Assembly: GCA_035606175.1 (NCBI GenBank)
Contig: DATNFW010000069.1
Span: 30,667 to 94,666 of the forward strand
Direction: 5' to 3'
DNA length: 64,000 bases
Source: JASHUC01 sp035606175
Lineage (GTDB): Bacteria > Pseudomonadota > Gammaproteobacteria > Steroidobacterales > Steroidobacteraceae
The notes below the pieces were generated by a model that worked only from the letters and a program-made list of their open reading frames with translations, made no database searches and was not told the DNA's origin. The position numbers and the translations under genes were made by a program. Positions within the stretch are counted from its first letter, which is position 1, and each line of letters opens with the position of its first letter. Positions 17,945 through 26,629 of the stretch are shown in pieces.

Positions 17945-19249
17945 TCAGCCCGCGACCTGTTCTCCGTTCTGCAGCCGTCCGATGAGCGTGCGCAGGAACA
18001 CGCGGTTGAAGCGCAGCTGGCACGAGGCGGATACCTGCTCGAGCAAAGTCGAGCTCACTTTGAGCACGGTGACGCCATTCTGCGCGCGAATGGTCGCGGT
18101 GCGCTTCGCGCCGGGAACGTAGCTCGCCTCCCCGAAACAGTCACCGGTCTCGAGCGCGCCCAGGCGCTGGCCGTGGCGCTCCACCGCGCACGCGCCGGAG
18201 ACGATGATGTAGAAGCGATCGTCCATCTCGCCTTCCTTGACGATCTCCTCCTCTACCGCATAGTTCTGCCACTGACTCGCGCGCAACACCTCCCAGATCT
18301 CGGCGTGCGAGAACTCATGGAAGAACTTCAAGCGCCGCAGGACCCCGAACTGCTCCTGGCGATCGATGCGGGCATTCTGCTCCCGCAGCTTCTGATGGAC
18401 GCGCGTGAGCTCCGCGGCGAAGTCTAGACCGCTCTTGTAGCGCTTCGCAGGGTCTTTCTGCAGCGCCGTGGCGACGACATTCTCGAGCTCCTCCGGCACC
18501 TCTTTGCGCAGCGTGTGAATCGGGGCCGGCGTCGCGTACACGATCTGATGCAAAAGCTTCTGCAGATTGCCGGCGCGGAACGGGCGCGCACCGGTCAACA
18601 TCTCGTACATCACGGCCCCGAGGGAGTAGATGTCCGAACGGTTCGTGAGTTCGAGACTCTGCACCTGTTCCGGCGACATGTACGAGGGGCTGCCCGCGAT
18701 ACCTTCGATGCGCGAGATATCGGAGTCGGCGACGAGCGCGATGCCGAAGTCGATGATCCGCACGTCGCTGTCCTGCGTGAGCATGACATTCGACGGCTTC
18801 ACGTCCCGGTGGATGACCCCGCGCGAGTGCGCGTAGTTGAGCGCCTTCGCGCACTTGTAGATGATCTCGACCGTATCGTCGATGCGCAGCAGATTGTCCG
18901 CACGGCAGTACGCGGCGAGCGTACGTGCGCCGTGTATGTGCTCCGTCACGATGTAGCAGTAGCCGTGCTCCTCGCCGGCATCGTAGATCGGCAGGATGTT
19001 CGGGTGCTGCAGCATGCCGACCAGATGCGCCTCGGATAGGAACATCTTCCGCGCGATTCGCGCGCGCTCCTCGTCCCCGCCCGCGTCGATGTTGTAAAGT
19101 TTGATTGCGACGTCGCGGCCGTAGTACGCATCGTGAGAAAGATAGACGGTGCCCGTGCTGCCGCGCCCCACCTCTTTGATGACCGTGTACTTGCCGATCT
19201 TCTCGGGAAGTTTGCGCGCGGCGGCGAGCGAAGAGGCCTGGGCTGGCAT
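17945..19249 (-). CDS. Ser/Thr protein kinase with C-terminal cyclic-nucleotide-binding domain
   Basis: The product is 434 residues from ATG 19249 (a GTG at 19420 would add 57 residues with no clear domain). Residues ~20-285 form a Hanks-type kinase: glycine loop GRGSTGTVY, VAIK with Lys50, catalytic HRDVKPSN with Asp149, DFG at 167-169, and activation segment SPSYMSPEQVQ. Residues ~305-420 form a CRP-like cNMP-binding domain (IVKEGEMDDRFYIIVSG, GDCFGEASYV, RTATIRAQ), which retains the GE and RTA-type phosphate-cassette residues. There is no transmembrane segment or PASTA repeat, so it is cytoplasmic. Activity gated by cAMP or cGMP, as in eukaryotic PKA/PKG, is an inference. Confidence 0.88.
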   Translation of the reverse strand: MPAQASSLAAARKLPEKIGKYTVIKEVGRGSTGTVYLSHDAYYGRDVAIKLYNIDAGGDEERARIARKMFLSEAHLVGMLQHPNILPIYDAGEEHGYCYIVTEHIHGARTLAAYCRADNLLRIDDTVEIIYKCAKALNYAHSRGVIHRDVKPSNVMLTQDSDVRIIDFGIALVADSDISRIEGIAGSPSYMSPEQVQSLELTNRSDIYSLGAVMYEMLTGARPFRAGNLQKLLHQIVYATPAPIHTLRKEVPEELENVVATALQKDPAKRYKSGLDFAAELTRVHQKLREQNARIDRQEQFGVLRRLKFFHEFSHAEIWEVLRASQWQNYAVEEEIVKEGEMDDRFYIIVSGACAVERHGQRLGALETGDCFGEASYVPGAKRTATIRAQNGVTVLKVSSTLLEQVSASCQLRFNRVFLRTLIGRLQNGEQVAG

Positions 19250-19519
19250 GGTGCGGCGATCGGCTTCAACAGACGGGGCGGCGGCAGAATACGAAGCACC
19301 GCCGGGAATGACTGTGATGCAGCCCTCACCGATCCGCGCCGGCGCGCGGCGTTGCTGCGCGCCAAGCGACCAGGTCTCGCGAGCGGAATGAATAGACACG
19401 CAATGCGAGAATTCGATCACGAGCGATTGGTCATAATGCGGCCCGGCACCGCACGGCAGTGCACCGTGTCACGTCGCAGGCGCGCGGCGCCGCTGCCGCA
19501 GGACGGCAGGCGCCGCTCT

Positions 19520-19957
19520 TCAGTGCTCGAGCGGGCGCAGCCCCCGGGCCGCTCGATCGAGCACGGCGTTCACGAATTTGTACCCATCGGTCGCCCCGAA
19601 TCGCTTTGCAAGCCCAATCGCTTCGTTGAGCACGACACGGTAAGGCACCTCGGAATGCGATTTGAGCTCGTGCACCGCGATGAGCAGCACGGCGTGCTCG
19701 ATCGGATCGAGCTCGCGCGGCTTGCGGTCCAACCAGGCGGCCAGCTCGGCATCGAGCGCCTCGTGCGTCTCGCAGACCGCCCGAACCAGCTCGCGAAAAT
19801 ATTCGCGATCCGCACGCGGCATATCCTCCGAGCTATCGAGCTCGAGCGTCAGGTCCTGCCACGGTCCCTCGTTGATCTGCCAGCGATAGAGCGCCTGTAG
19901 CGCGAGTTTGCGCGCGACGGAGCGTCGGGCCGATAGAGATGAGATACCGCGTGCCAT
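19520..19957 (-). CDS. nusB: Transcription antitermination protein NusB
   Basis: This 145-residue RNA-binding protein joins the NusA/NusB/NusE/NusG complex on boxA of rRNA operons. Visible family features are SVARKLALQALYRWQ at the N-terminus, a central ELDPIEHAVLLIAVHEL and a C-terminal VPYRVVLNEAIGLAKRFGATDGYKFVN. Length is normal. It follows ribH by 40 bp on the same strand, the common ribH-nusB arrangement of proteobacteria; thiL, often next, is not present here. Confidence 0.96.
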   Translation of the reverse strand: MARGISSLSARRSVARKLALQALYRWQINEGPWQDLTLELDSSEDMPRADREYFRELVRAVCETHEALDAELAAWLDRKPRELDPIEHAVLLIAVHELKSHSEVPYRVVLNEAIGLAKRFGATDGYKFVNAVLDRAARGLRPLEH

Positions 19958-19997
19958 GGTTCTTTGACTGACGATCGCAGCCGCCAGCCGCGCCGTC

Positions 19998-20480
19998 TCA
20001 GACGAGTCGCGCGATGAGTGCCGCCATCTCGAGCGCGGTCAGCATAGCCTCGGAGCCTTTGTTGTCGCCGGTCGTCGCCGCACGCTCGAGTGCCTGCTCG
20101 GTAGTATCGACCGTCAAAACGCCGAATGCGATCGGTACACCCGTCTCGAGGCTCGCAGTCATGAGGCCGCGCGCGCATTCGCCGGCAACGTATTCGAAAT
20201 GAGGCGTGTCTCCGCGAATGACACAGCCGAGCGCGACGACGGCATCGTAGCGGCCGCTCACGCACAGCTTGCGCGCCGCGAGGGGCAGCTCGAATGCGCC
20301 CGGAACGCGGGCTACCGTCAGATCCTCGGCCGCACCGCCGTGCTTGCTCCAGGCCTCCATCGCACCCTTGAGCAGGCTCGCGACGATGAAATCATTGAAC
20401 CGCGATGCGACGATGGCGATGCGCCGTCCTTGCGCGCTCGGCTCGCCTTCGACGGATTGCACGCCGCCCTCAAGCTTCAT
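19998..20480 (-). CDS. ribH: 6,7-dimethyl-8-ribityllumazine synthase
   Basis: RibH condenses 5-amino-6-ribitylamino-uracil with 3,4-dihydroxy-2-butanone 4-phosphate, the penultimate step of riboflavin synthesis. The 160-residue protein has RIAIVASRFNDFI, the phosphate- and substrate-binding GAFELPLAARKL, GCVIRGDTPHFEYV and NKGSEAM with the expected Lys. ATG 20480 is chosen because it overlaps the ribBA stop by 11 bp and gives the family length; a longer in-frame extension is not family-like. Confidence 0.95.
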   Translation of the reverse strand: MKLEGGVQSVEGEPSAQGRRIAIVASRFNDFIVASLLKGAMEAWSKHGGAAEDLTVARVPGAFELPLAARKLCVSGRYDAVVALGCVIRGDTPHFEYVAGECARGLMTASLETGVPIAFGVLTVDTTEQALERAATTGDNKGSEAMLTALEMAALIARLV

Positions 20481-21732
20481 CAACGTACGATTCGACTTCG
20501 AGATCGAACGCCGAGAGCCCGTGCATCTGCTTGGGCGCCGACAGCACACGCATGCGGCGCACGCCGAGGTCCTTGAGGATCTGCGCGCCGATGCCGTACG
20601 TTCTCAGAACCGGCCGGCTCGCAGCTGACGTGGAGAGGCCTTGTCCAGCGGATACACTGACCGCGGGCGAACCGCCCGCCGCCGCGGTGCGGCTCGAATC
20701 CGCCGATGCATTTTGTACGACACCCGCGGGTGCGCCGATCGTTCGCAGCGCCTCGACGAGGTCCGCCGAGGACTCCTGCTCCCGCAACAGCACGACCGCT
20801 CCATTTTGCGCGCGCGCGATCCGCTCGAGCGCCGCGCGCAGCGTCCACGCGCGCGACTCACCGCGCAGTCCGAGCACGTCGCGCAACGTATCGGCGACGT
20901 GGACTCGGACCAGCGGAACATCGGGACCGTCGAGCCGACCGCGCGTGAGCGCGAGATGAACGAAGCCTTCCACGCGGTCGCGATAGGCATACAGGCGAAA
21001 CTCGCCGAGCGAGGTCTGCACCATCTGATCGGCGATCCTCTCGATCGAGCGCTCGTTGCGCAGTCGATGGCGGATGAGGTCCGCGATCGTGCCGATTTTG
21101 AGGCGGTGCTGCAGAGCGAAGCGCTCGATCTGCGGACGGCGCGCCATCGTCCCATCGTCGTTCATCAGCTCGCAGAGCACTCCGATCGGCTGCAACCCGG
21201 CGATGCTGCAAAGATCCACGGCCGCCTCCGTATGGCCTGCGCGCACGAGCACACCACCGCGCCGCGGGCGCAATGGAAAGATGTGGCCCGGCCGCGCGAA
21301 GTCCGCGGGCGCAGAGCGCGGGTCGGCGAGCGCGCGGATAGTGGCCGCGCGATCCGCGGAAGAGACGCCCGTCGTCGTTCCGAACCGGTAGTCGACGGAT
21401 ACGGTGAATGCGGTGCGGTAGCTCTCGGAGTTGGCGGGAACCATCTGCGGCAGATCGAGACGCGCGAGGCGCTCCTCTTCCATCGGCACGCAGATGATGC
21501 CGCTCGTGTGCCGGATCATGAATGCCACCGTCTCGGGCGTCGCATGCTCGGCGGCCATGATGAGGTCGCCCTCATTCTCACGATCCTCATCGTCGAGAAT
21601 GATGGTCATGCGCCCTGATGCGAGCTCGGCTGCGAGCTCCTCGACGGTGCTCATGGCCGGCGATAGCGACTCGCCCGCCGGCCGTGCATCGCCGTCGGCT
21701 GGCCGCGGCGGCAGTGAAACGATTTTAGACAT
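20470..21732 (-). CDS. ribBA: 3,4-dihydroxy-2-butanone-4-phosphate synthase with degenerate GTP cyclohydrolase II domain (RibBA/RibBX type)
   Basis: Residues ~28-225 are a complete RibB domain converting ribulose 5-phosphate to the four-carbon riboflavin precursor: DDEDRENEGDLIMAAE, FMIRHTSGIICV, YRFGTTTGVSSADRA and RAGHTEAAVDL. Residues ~230-420 align with RibA (GTP cyclohydrolase II) but the zinc site is absent: where active enzymes have Cys-x2-GD and Cys-x-Cys around VRVHSEC, this protein has VRVHVADTLRDVLGL without cysteines. The second half also contains a Ser/Ala-rich stretch at ~345-375. It is therefore expected to be catalytically inactive as RibA, as described for RibBX proteins, so a separate ribA should exist elsewhere. 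Confidence 0.93.
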   Translation of the reverse strand: MSKIVSLPPRPADGDARPAGESLSPAMSTVEELAAELASGRMTIILDDEDRENEGDLIMAAEHATPETVAFMIRHTSGIICVPMEEERLARLDLPQMVPANSESYRTAFTVSVDYRFGTTTGVSSADRAATIRALADPRSAPADFARPGHIFPLRPRRGGVLVRAGHTEAAVDLCSIAGLQPIGVLCELMNDDGTMARRPQIERFALQHRLKIGTIADLIRHRLRNERSIERIADQMVQTSLGEFRLYAYRDRVEGFVHLALTRGRLDGPDVPLVRVHVADTLRDVLGLRGESRAWTLRAALERIARAQNGAVVLLREQESSADLVEALRTIGAPAGVVQNASADSSRTAAAGGSPAVSVSAGQGLSTSAASRPVLRTYGIGAQILKDLGVRRMRVLSAPKQMHGLSAFDLEVESYVDEA

Positions 21733-21739
21733 AGCACAC

Positions 21740-22366
21740 CTATGTTACCCGGGCGCCGGCCTGACCGCTCGAATCGCAGAGCAGCCGCTCGATGTACCGC
21801 GCGAGAGTGTCCACTTCCAGATTCACCCTCGAGTCCACTTCGAGCCGCCCGAGCGTGGTGACCGCCTGGGTGTGGGGGATCAGATTCACGCCGAAGCGAC
21901 GGCCTTCCACCTCGTTGACGGTGAGGCTCACACCATCCACGCTCACCGAGCCCTTGCGCGCGATGTAGCGTGCGAGCTCTGCAGGGGCCTCGAATACCAC
22001 ACGCAGCGAGCGAGCGTCGCCGCTGCGCGCGACCACGCGCGCGAGGCCGTCCACGTGGCCGGAGACGAGATGCCCGCCGAGCGGGTCTCCGGCGCGCAGC
22101 GACGGCTCGAGATTGACCGGTGAGCCCGTCCGCAGCGCTCCGAGCGTCGTGAGCGCGAGCGTCTCGCGCGACAGGTCGGCTTCGAACGTGCGCGCACGCG
22201 CATCGATCGCGAGCGCAGTGACGCAGCACCCTTGCACACAGATGCTGTCGCCCTCTGCGATGCCGGCCAGGTCGAGCCTTTCGGCCGCGATTCGCACTCG
22301 CGTGTCGCCTCCACGTGTCTCGAGCGCGGCGATGCGCCCGATGTCGTGAACGATGCCCGTAAACAT
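21740..22366 (-). CDS. ribE: Riboflavin synthase, alpha subunit
   Basis: The 208-residue enzyme dismutates two lumazine molecules to riboflavin. It has the two internally repeated lumazine-binding domains: the first starts MFTGIVHDIGRI, the second around GHLVSGHVDG, with GSVSVDGVSLTVNEV and FGVNLIPHTQ in the second. ATG 22366 is the conserved family start; the frame extends upstream into ribD but without similarity. It sits between ribD (10-bp gap) and ribBA (7-bp gap). Confidence 0.95.
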   Translation of the reverse strand: MFTGIVHDIGRIAALETRGGDTRVRIAAERLDLAGIAEGDSICVQGCCVTALAIDARARTFEADLSRETLALTTLGALRTGSPVNLEPSLRAGDPLGGHLVSGHVDGLARVVARSGDARSLRVVFEAPAELARYIARKGSVSVDGVSLTVNEVEGRRFGVNLIPHTQAVTTLGRLEVDSRVNLEVDTLARYIERLLCDSSGQAGARVT

Positions 22367-22376
22367 GTCTGAGCCT

Positions 22377-23537
22377 TTATGCCTGTCGCGCGCCCTGTTC
22401 CGGCCCGTCCGGCCCCGCCACCCGCGGGCGCACCCGCACGCGCAGGTCCGGGCCGATTGCAGCGCTCTCGACGATCTCGAAGCGCGGCGCATCCGCCAGC
22501 GCCTCGAGCCGCGGCAGATCGGCGAGCGGCCTGCCTTGCGGCCCGAGCAGGATCGGCGCCACATAGATCAGCAACTCGTCGGCGATCCGCTCGCGAATCA
22601 TAGCCCCCGCGAGCGTAGGTCCCGCCTCGACGTGGATTTCGTTCATTTGATCCAGGGAGAGCCGGGCAAGCACCTGACGCAGATCCAGTCGGCCGGTCGA
22701 CGGGACGAGCTCGATGTGCGCTCCACGCGCTTCGAGCGCTGAGCGGCGGGCCGGGTCTGCAGCCGAATCGGCGAAGATCCAGACCTTTCCCCCTGACTCA
22801 AACAGCCGGGCGTCGGGCGGCGTTCGCAGCGCCCCGTCGAGCACGACCCGCAGCGGTGGCCGCGGGCGTGGCATACGCAATCGCACATCGAGCCGTGGGT
22901 CGTCCGCAAGAACCGTCCCGATACCCGTGAGCACCGCGGAGCTGCGCGCCCGCCAGCGCTGCACGTCCTCGCGCGCGGCCTCGCCCGTGATCCACTGGCT
23001 CGCACCATTTGCGAGGGCGGTGCGCCCATCGAGGCTCATGGCAAGCTTCAGGCGGACCCAGGGCCTGCCGTGCGCCGCGCGTTTGATGAAGCCCGCGTTG
23101 AGCTCCGCCGCCTCACTCTGCATGAGGCCACTCTCGACCTCGATGCCGGCGGCGCGCAAGCGCTCCGCTCCCCGGCCGTCGACGCGCGGATCGGGGTCGT
23201 TGATCGCGAAGACCACGCGCTTCACGCGCGCCGCGATGAGCGCCTCCGCGCATGGCGGTGTGCGTCCCTGATGCGAGCAGGGCTCCAGCGTGACGTACGC
23301 CGTGGCGCCTGCTGCCTCGGTCCCCGCGGCTTTGAGCGCCATCACTTCCGCATGCGGCTCACCTGCCCACTCGTGCCACCCCTCCCCGACCGTGCGGCCC
23401 TCCTTCGTCAGAACGCAGCCGACGCGCGGATTGGGATGCGTCGTTGCAAGGCCGCGCTCCGCGAGCTCGAGCGCACGGCGCATGGCGCGGCGGTCGTCCT
23501 CGCTGAAATGCGCGGAGCTCGGACGAGCGGCGTTCAT
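22377..23537 (-). CDS. ribD: Bifunctional riboflavin deaminase/reductase RibD
   Basis: The 386-residue protein carries out deamination of the pyrimidine and reduction of the ribosyl side chain in riboflavin synthesis. The deaminase domain (~10-150) has the zinc ligands in PHAEVMAL and PCSHQGRTPPC; the reductase domain (~155-370) has RLKLAMSLDGRTA, SQWITG and VEAGPTLAGAMI. Its ATG overlaps the nrdR stop by 4 bp, indicating coupled translation. Length and domain order are standard. Confidence 0.95.
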   Translation of the reverse strand: MNAARPSSAHFSEDDRRAMRRALELAERGLATTHPNPRVGCVLTKEGRTVGEGWHEWAGEPHAEVMALKAAGTEAAGATAYVTLEPCSHQGRTPPCAEALIAARVKRVVFAINDPDPRVDGRGAERLRAAGIEVESGLMQSEAAELNAGFIKRAAHGRPWVRLKLAMSLDGRTALANGASQWITGEAAREDVQRWRARSSAVLTGIGTVLADDPRLDVRLRMPRPRPPLRVVLDGALRTPPDARLFESGGKVWIFADSAADPARRSALEARGAHIELVPSTGRLDLRQVLARLSLDQMNEIHVEAGPTLAGAMIRERIADELLIYVAPILLGPQGRPLADLPRLEALADAPRFEIVESAAIGPDLRVRVRPRVAGPDGPEQGARQA

Positions 23538-24091
23538 TTGCGGCGCTCCGACTCATGCCGCGGCGCAACGGGCGGCTCCTCGGGCGCGCCGGCCCCCGGC
23601 AGCAGCGGGAGCTGATCCCGGCTCTCCTCGCGACGGCGCGCGTGCGGCCGCAGCCGCTCGATCTCCTCGCGGAACGCGTCGAGGTCCTGAAAGCTGCGAT
23701 ATACCGACGCAAACCGCACGTACGCGACCTCATCGAGGCGGCGCAGCTCGTCCATCACGACTTCGCCCACTTCCCGCGAGGAGACCTCCCGCTCACCGAG
23801 GCTGCGCAGCTTGTGGCAGACGCGACTGACCGCCTCCTCGACCGCTTCCTGACCGACCGGCCGCTTCTCGAGTGCCTTGCCCATGCCGGTCCGCAACTTC
23901 GCCTCATCGAACGGCTCGCGCGTACGATCGCTCTTCACGACGAGCGGCATGGTGAGCTCGGCCGTCTCGAACGTCGTGAAGCGCTCGCCGCAGGAGAGAC
24001 ACTCGCGGCGGCGGCGGATTTGACGGCCTTCACCCGCGAGGCGCGAGTCGGTGACCTTCGTCTCGATGTGGCCGCAGAAGGGACAGTACAC
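23534..24091 (-). CDS. nrdR: Transcriptional repressor NrdR
   Basis: NrdR senses ATP/dATP and represses ribonucleotide reductase genes. The N-terminal zinc ribbon is intact (MYCPFCGH and ECLSCGERFTTFE), followed by the ATP-cone domain (LVVKSDRTREPFDEAKL, FASVYRSFQDLDAF). The length of 185 residues is slightly longer than the usual ~150-160 because of an Arg/Glu/Pro-rich tail after residue ~150. It is embedded between glyA and ribD, the conserved location in many proteobacteria. Confidence 0.95.
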   Translation of the reverse strand: MYCPFCGHIETKVTDSRLAGEGRQIRRRRECLSCGERFTTFETAELTMPLVVKSDRTREPFDEAKLRTGMGKALEKRPVGQEAVEEAVSRVCHKLRSLGEREVSSREVGEVVMDELRRLDEVAYVRFASVYRSFQDLDAFREEIERLRPHARRREESRDQLPLLPGAGAPEEPPVAPRHESERRK

Positions 24092-24133
24092 GCGGCGCTC
24101 CGGAAGTGGGGCTCTCGCGACGAGCCGAACCGG

Positions 24134-25471
24134 TCACGATCCGGTGCCGGCAGCGCGCAAGCCCTCGACGCGCTCGGCGGCCTGCTCAGCATGAGCACCC
24201 GCGCCGCCCCCGGGACGGGCCTCGTAAACCGGAAATGCGCGGCAGAGCTCGAGCACTTGCGGTCGCACGCGCGCAACGACTCGCTCCTCGCCGCCCGCCT
24301 CGATCACCTCCGCGATGAGATCGGCGACGAGCTCGATTTCGCGCTCGCCGAAACCCCGCGTCGTCGCGGCCGGCGTTCCAATGCGCAGCCCGCTTGCAAT
24401 GGCGGGCGGGCGAGGATCGTTCGGCACGGCATTTTTGTTGACGGTGATGTAGGCACGCCCGAGGGCGGCATCGGCATCCTTGCCCGTGATGCTGCGCTTA
24501 CCCAGATCGACGAGGAATAGATGATTGTCCGTGCCGCCTGAGACGATGTCGAAGCCCCGCGCCATGAGCCGCGCGCACATCGCGCGCGCATTGCGCAGCA
24601 CCTGCTGCTGATAGCTTTTGAACTCGGGCTGCAGCGCCTCCTTCAAAGCGACGGCCTTGGCGGCGATCACGTGCATCAACGGTCCGCCTTGCGTCCCTGG
24701 AAAGATGGCGGAGTTGAGCTTGCGGGCGATCTCCTCGTTCGGGCGCGCGAGGATCAGTCCACCGCGCGGACCGCGCAGTGTCTTGTGTGTGGTGGTCGTG
24801 ACGACGTCCGCATGAGGAATCGGATCGGGATAGAGCCCCATGGCCACGAGCCCCGCGACGTGCGCCATGTCGACGAACAAATAGGCGCCCACCTCGCGTG
24901 CGATCGCTGCGAACCTCTCCCAGTCGATCGCGCGCGAATACGCCGAGAAGCCTGCCACGATCAGACGCGGCCGCTCGCGCACGGCGAGTCGCCGGACCTC
25001 CTCGTAATCGATCTGACCCGTGTCGGGCCGCACGCCGTACTGCACTGCGCGAAACAGCTTGCCGGAGAAGTTGACGCGCGCCCCGTGCGTGAGATGTCCC
25101 CCGTGATCGAGGCTCATGCCGAGGATCGTGTCGCCCGGCGCGATGAGGGCGTGATAGACCGCGGCGTTCGCCTGCGCACCGGAGTGCGGCTGAACGTTCG
25201 CGTATGCGGCGCCGAAGAGGCGCTTCGCACGGTCGATCGCGAGCTGCTCGACGATATCGACGTACTCGCAGCCGCCGTAGTAGCGCTTTCCGGGATAGCC
25301 CTCGGCGTATTTGTTCGTGAGCACGGAGCCCTGTGCCTCGAGCACTCGAGGACTCGTGTAGTTCTCCGAGGCGATGAGCTCGATATGCTCCTCTTGCCGG
25401 CGCCGCTCGCCATCGAGCGCCGCCGCGAGCTCCGGATCGAAGCCGTCGATCGTCAGGGTCGTCGCAAACAT
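24134..25471 (-). CDS. glyA: Serine hydroxymethyltransferase
   Basis: GlyA interconverts serine and glycine with tetrahydrofolate, feeding one-carbon metabolism. The 445-residue protein contains IELIASENYTSPRVLEAQGS, YAEGYPGKRYYGGCEYVD and the PLP-lysine motif VVTTTTHKTLRGPRGG. ATG 25471 is chosen over an upstream TTG (25486) because it gives the conserved N-terminus. Family members are ~417 residues; the extra ~25 residues here are a Gly/Ala/Glu-rich C-terminal tail. It is 42 bp upstream of nrdR on the same strand. Confidence 0.96.
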   Translation of the reverse strand: MFATTLTIDGFDPELAAALDGERRRQEEHIELIASENYTSPRVLEAQGSVLTNKYAEGYPGKRYYGGCEYVDIVEQLAIDRAKRLFGAAYANVQPHSGAQANAAVYHALIAPGDTILGMSLDHGGHLTHGARVNFSGKLFRAVQYGVRPDTGQIDYEEVRRLAVRERPRLIVAGFSAYSRAIDWERFAAIAREVGAYLFVDMAHVAGLVAMGLYPDPIPHADVVTTTTHKTLRGPRGGLILARPNEEIARKLNSAIFPGTQGGPLMHVIAAKAVALKEALQPEFKSYQQQVLRNARAMCARLMARGFDIVSGGTDNHLFLVDLGKRSITGKDADAALGRAYITVNKNAVPNDPRPPAIASGLRIGTPAATTRGFGEREIELVADLIAEVIEAGGEERVVARVRPQVLELCRAFPVYEARPGGGAGAHAEQAAERVEGLRAAGTGS

Positions 25472-25555
25472 ACCATTCTCTTTCAATCGGGAATCGGGGC
25501 CGTCGCCAGGTCGCGGCGCAGGACAGCGCCGCTCGATCGCTGCCGGCGCAGCATT

Positions 25556-26518
25556 CTAACCCGACAAGCCCTCGATCACCGCGCACCAGGCGCTCGCGAG
25601 GTTCGAGCGGTTGTAGCCGCCGCCGCCGAGAGCGAGCACGCGCCCGTGGCCGAGCCGGTCGGCGAGGGACGCGAGGTCGGCCGCAGCCCGCGCGTGCGAG
25701 CGCGCGGAGTAGCGCATATGAGTGATGGGATCGCCCTCGAGGCTGTCGGCACCGCATTGCAGAACGATGAGCTGCGGTTCGAAGCGTTCGAGATGTGCGA
25801 GCACGGCGGGCCACACTTGCGCGAATGTCTCATCGTTCGCGCCCGGCGGCACCGGAATATTGAGCTTGGTCCCCTCTGCGGCCCCCGCCCCGCGCTCCTC
25901 TGCCGCGCCCGTCCCCGGATAAAGCGTCCTGCCGTCCTCGTGGATATCGGCGAAGATCACCCCGGGATCGTCCTCGAATCCGTAAAAGACACCGTCCCCG
26001 TGGTGCGCATCGATGTCCACGTAGCCGATGCGCTCGAGGCCGTGGCGGCGGCGCGCAAGCTCGATCACGATCCCGCAGTCGTTGAAGACGCAGAAGCCCG
26101 CCGCATGATCGCGGCCGGCGTGGTGCAGACCGGCGATCGGCACGAACCCGCGGCGCGCGTCCCCACCGAGGATCGCCTCGGCCGCGCGGAGGGAGGCACC
26201 GACCACCGTGGCCGCCGCCTCGTAGACGCCGCGGAACGCCGGCGTGTCTCCGGCGTCGAGGAAGCCCTGGCCTGAGGCAGAGCGTTCGCGGACGAAATCT
26301 ACGTATTCCGGCACATGGAACGCGGTGAGCTCTTCGTACGTCGCCTCCCGCGGCTCGAGCTGGCGGGTGCGGGAGGCGAGTCCTCGAGCCTCGAATTCCC
26401 TGAGAAAAGCCGAGTGTCGATCCGGCCCGAACGGATGTCCGTCCGGGAAACCGTACCGCGCGAGGCGCTCGCCGGCGACCAGAGCGAGCGCGGGGCCGTG
26501 AGGCTCAGGGGTCTGCAT
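25556..26518 (-). CDS. Histone-deacetylase-family (AcuC-like) hydrolase
   Basis: Prokaryotic members of this zinc-hydrolase family deacetylate acetyl-lysine proteins such as acetyl-CoA synthetase, or acetylpolyamines. The 320-residue product has HHAGRDHAAGFCVFND, the zinc-binding VDIDAHHGDGVFYGF, QCGADSLEGDP and the terminal GGGGYNRSNLA. ATG 26518 is chosen; the frame continues far upstream but there it only mirrors ettA on the other strand. It lies 84 bp before glyA, so it may head the glyA-rib operon. The substrate is not identifiable. Confidence 0.88.
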   Translation of the reverse strand: MQTPEPHGPALALVAGERLARYGFPDGHPFGPDRHSAFLREFEARGLASRTRQLEPREATYEELTAFHVPEYVDFVRERSASGQGFLDAGDTPAFRGVYEAAATVVGASLRAAEAILGGDARRGFVPIAGLHHAGRDHAAGFCVFNDCGIVIELARRRHGLERIGYVDIDAHHGDGVFYGFEDDPGVIFADIHEDGRTLYPGTGAAEERGAGAAEGTKLNIPVPPGANDETFAQVWPAVLAHLERFEPQLIVLQCGADSLEGDPITHMRYSARSHARAAADLASLADRLGHGRVLALGGGGYNRSNLASAWCAVIEGLSG

Positions 26519-26553
26519 CGGGGCTCGAGCTCCCGAGAAGGCTGCGCGGAGAC

Positions 26554-26603
26554 TAGCACAATGGTCGTGCGGCCGAAGATAATGCGCGGCCGGCTGCGGC
26601 CGC
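26554..26603 (+). promoter_or_regulatory. Candidate ettA promoter and leader hairpin
   Basis: GATAAT (26578-26583) is a 5/6 match to a -10 box, with a poor -35 (TAGCAC, 26554-26559, 18-bp spacer). A hairpin GCGGCC/GGCCGC (26586-26603, 6-base loop) follows in the predicted leader. Suggestive only. Confidence 0.3.
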
Positions 26604-26629
26604 CGTCTCATTGATCTCGTATCTCTGTC

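Noticed and set aside
20604..21391. Open frames on both strands inside ribBA
   Set aside because: All are Arg/Ser-rich shadows of the RibBA frame, which carries clear catalytic motifs.
24134..26629. FMN riboswitch before the riboflavin genes
   Set aside because: The rib genes follow nrdR and glyA with overlaps or tiny gaps, and I saw no conserved RFN-type multi-stem element in the glyA or hydrolase leaders.
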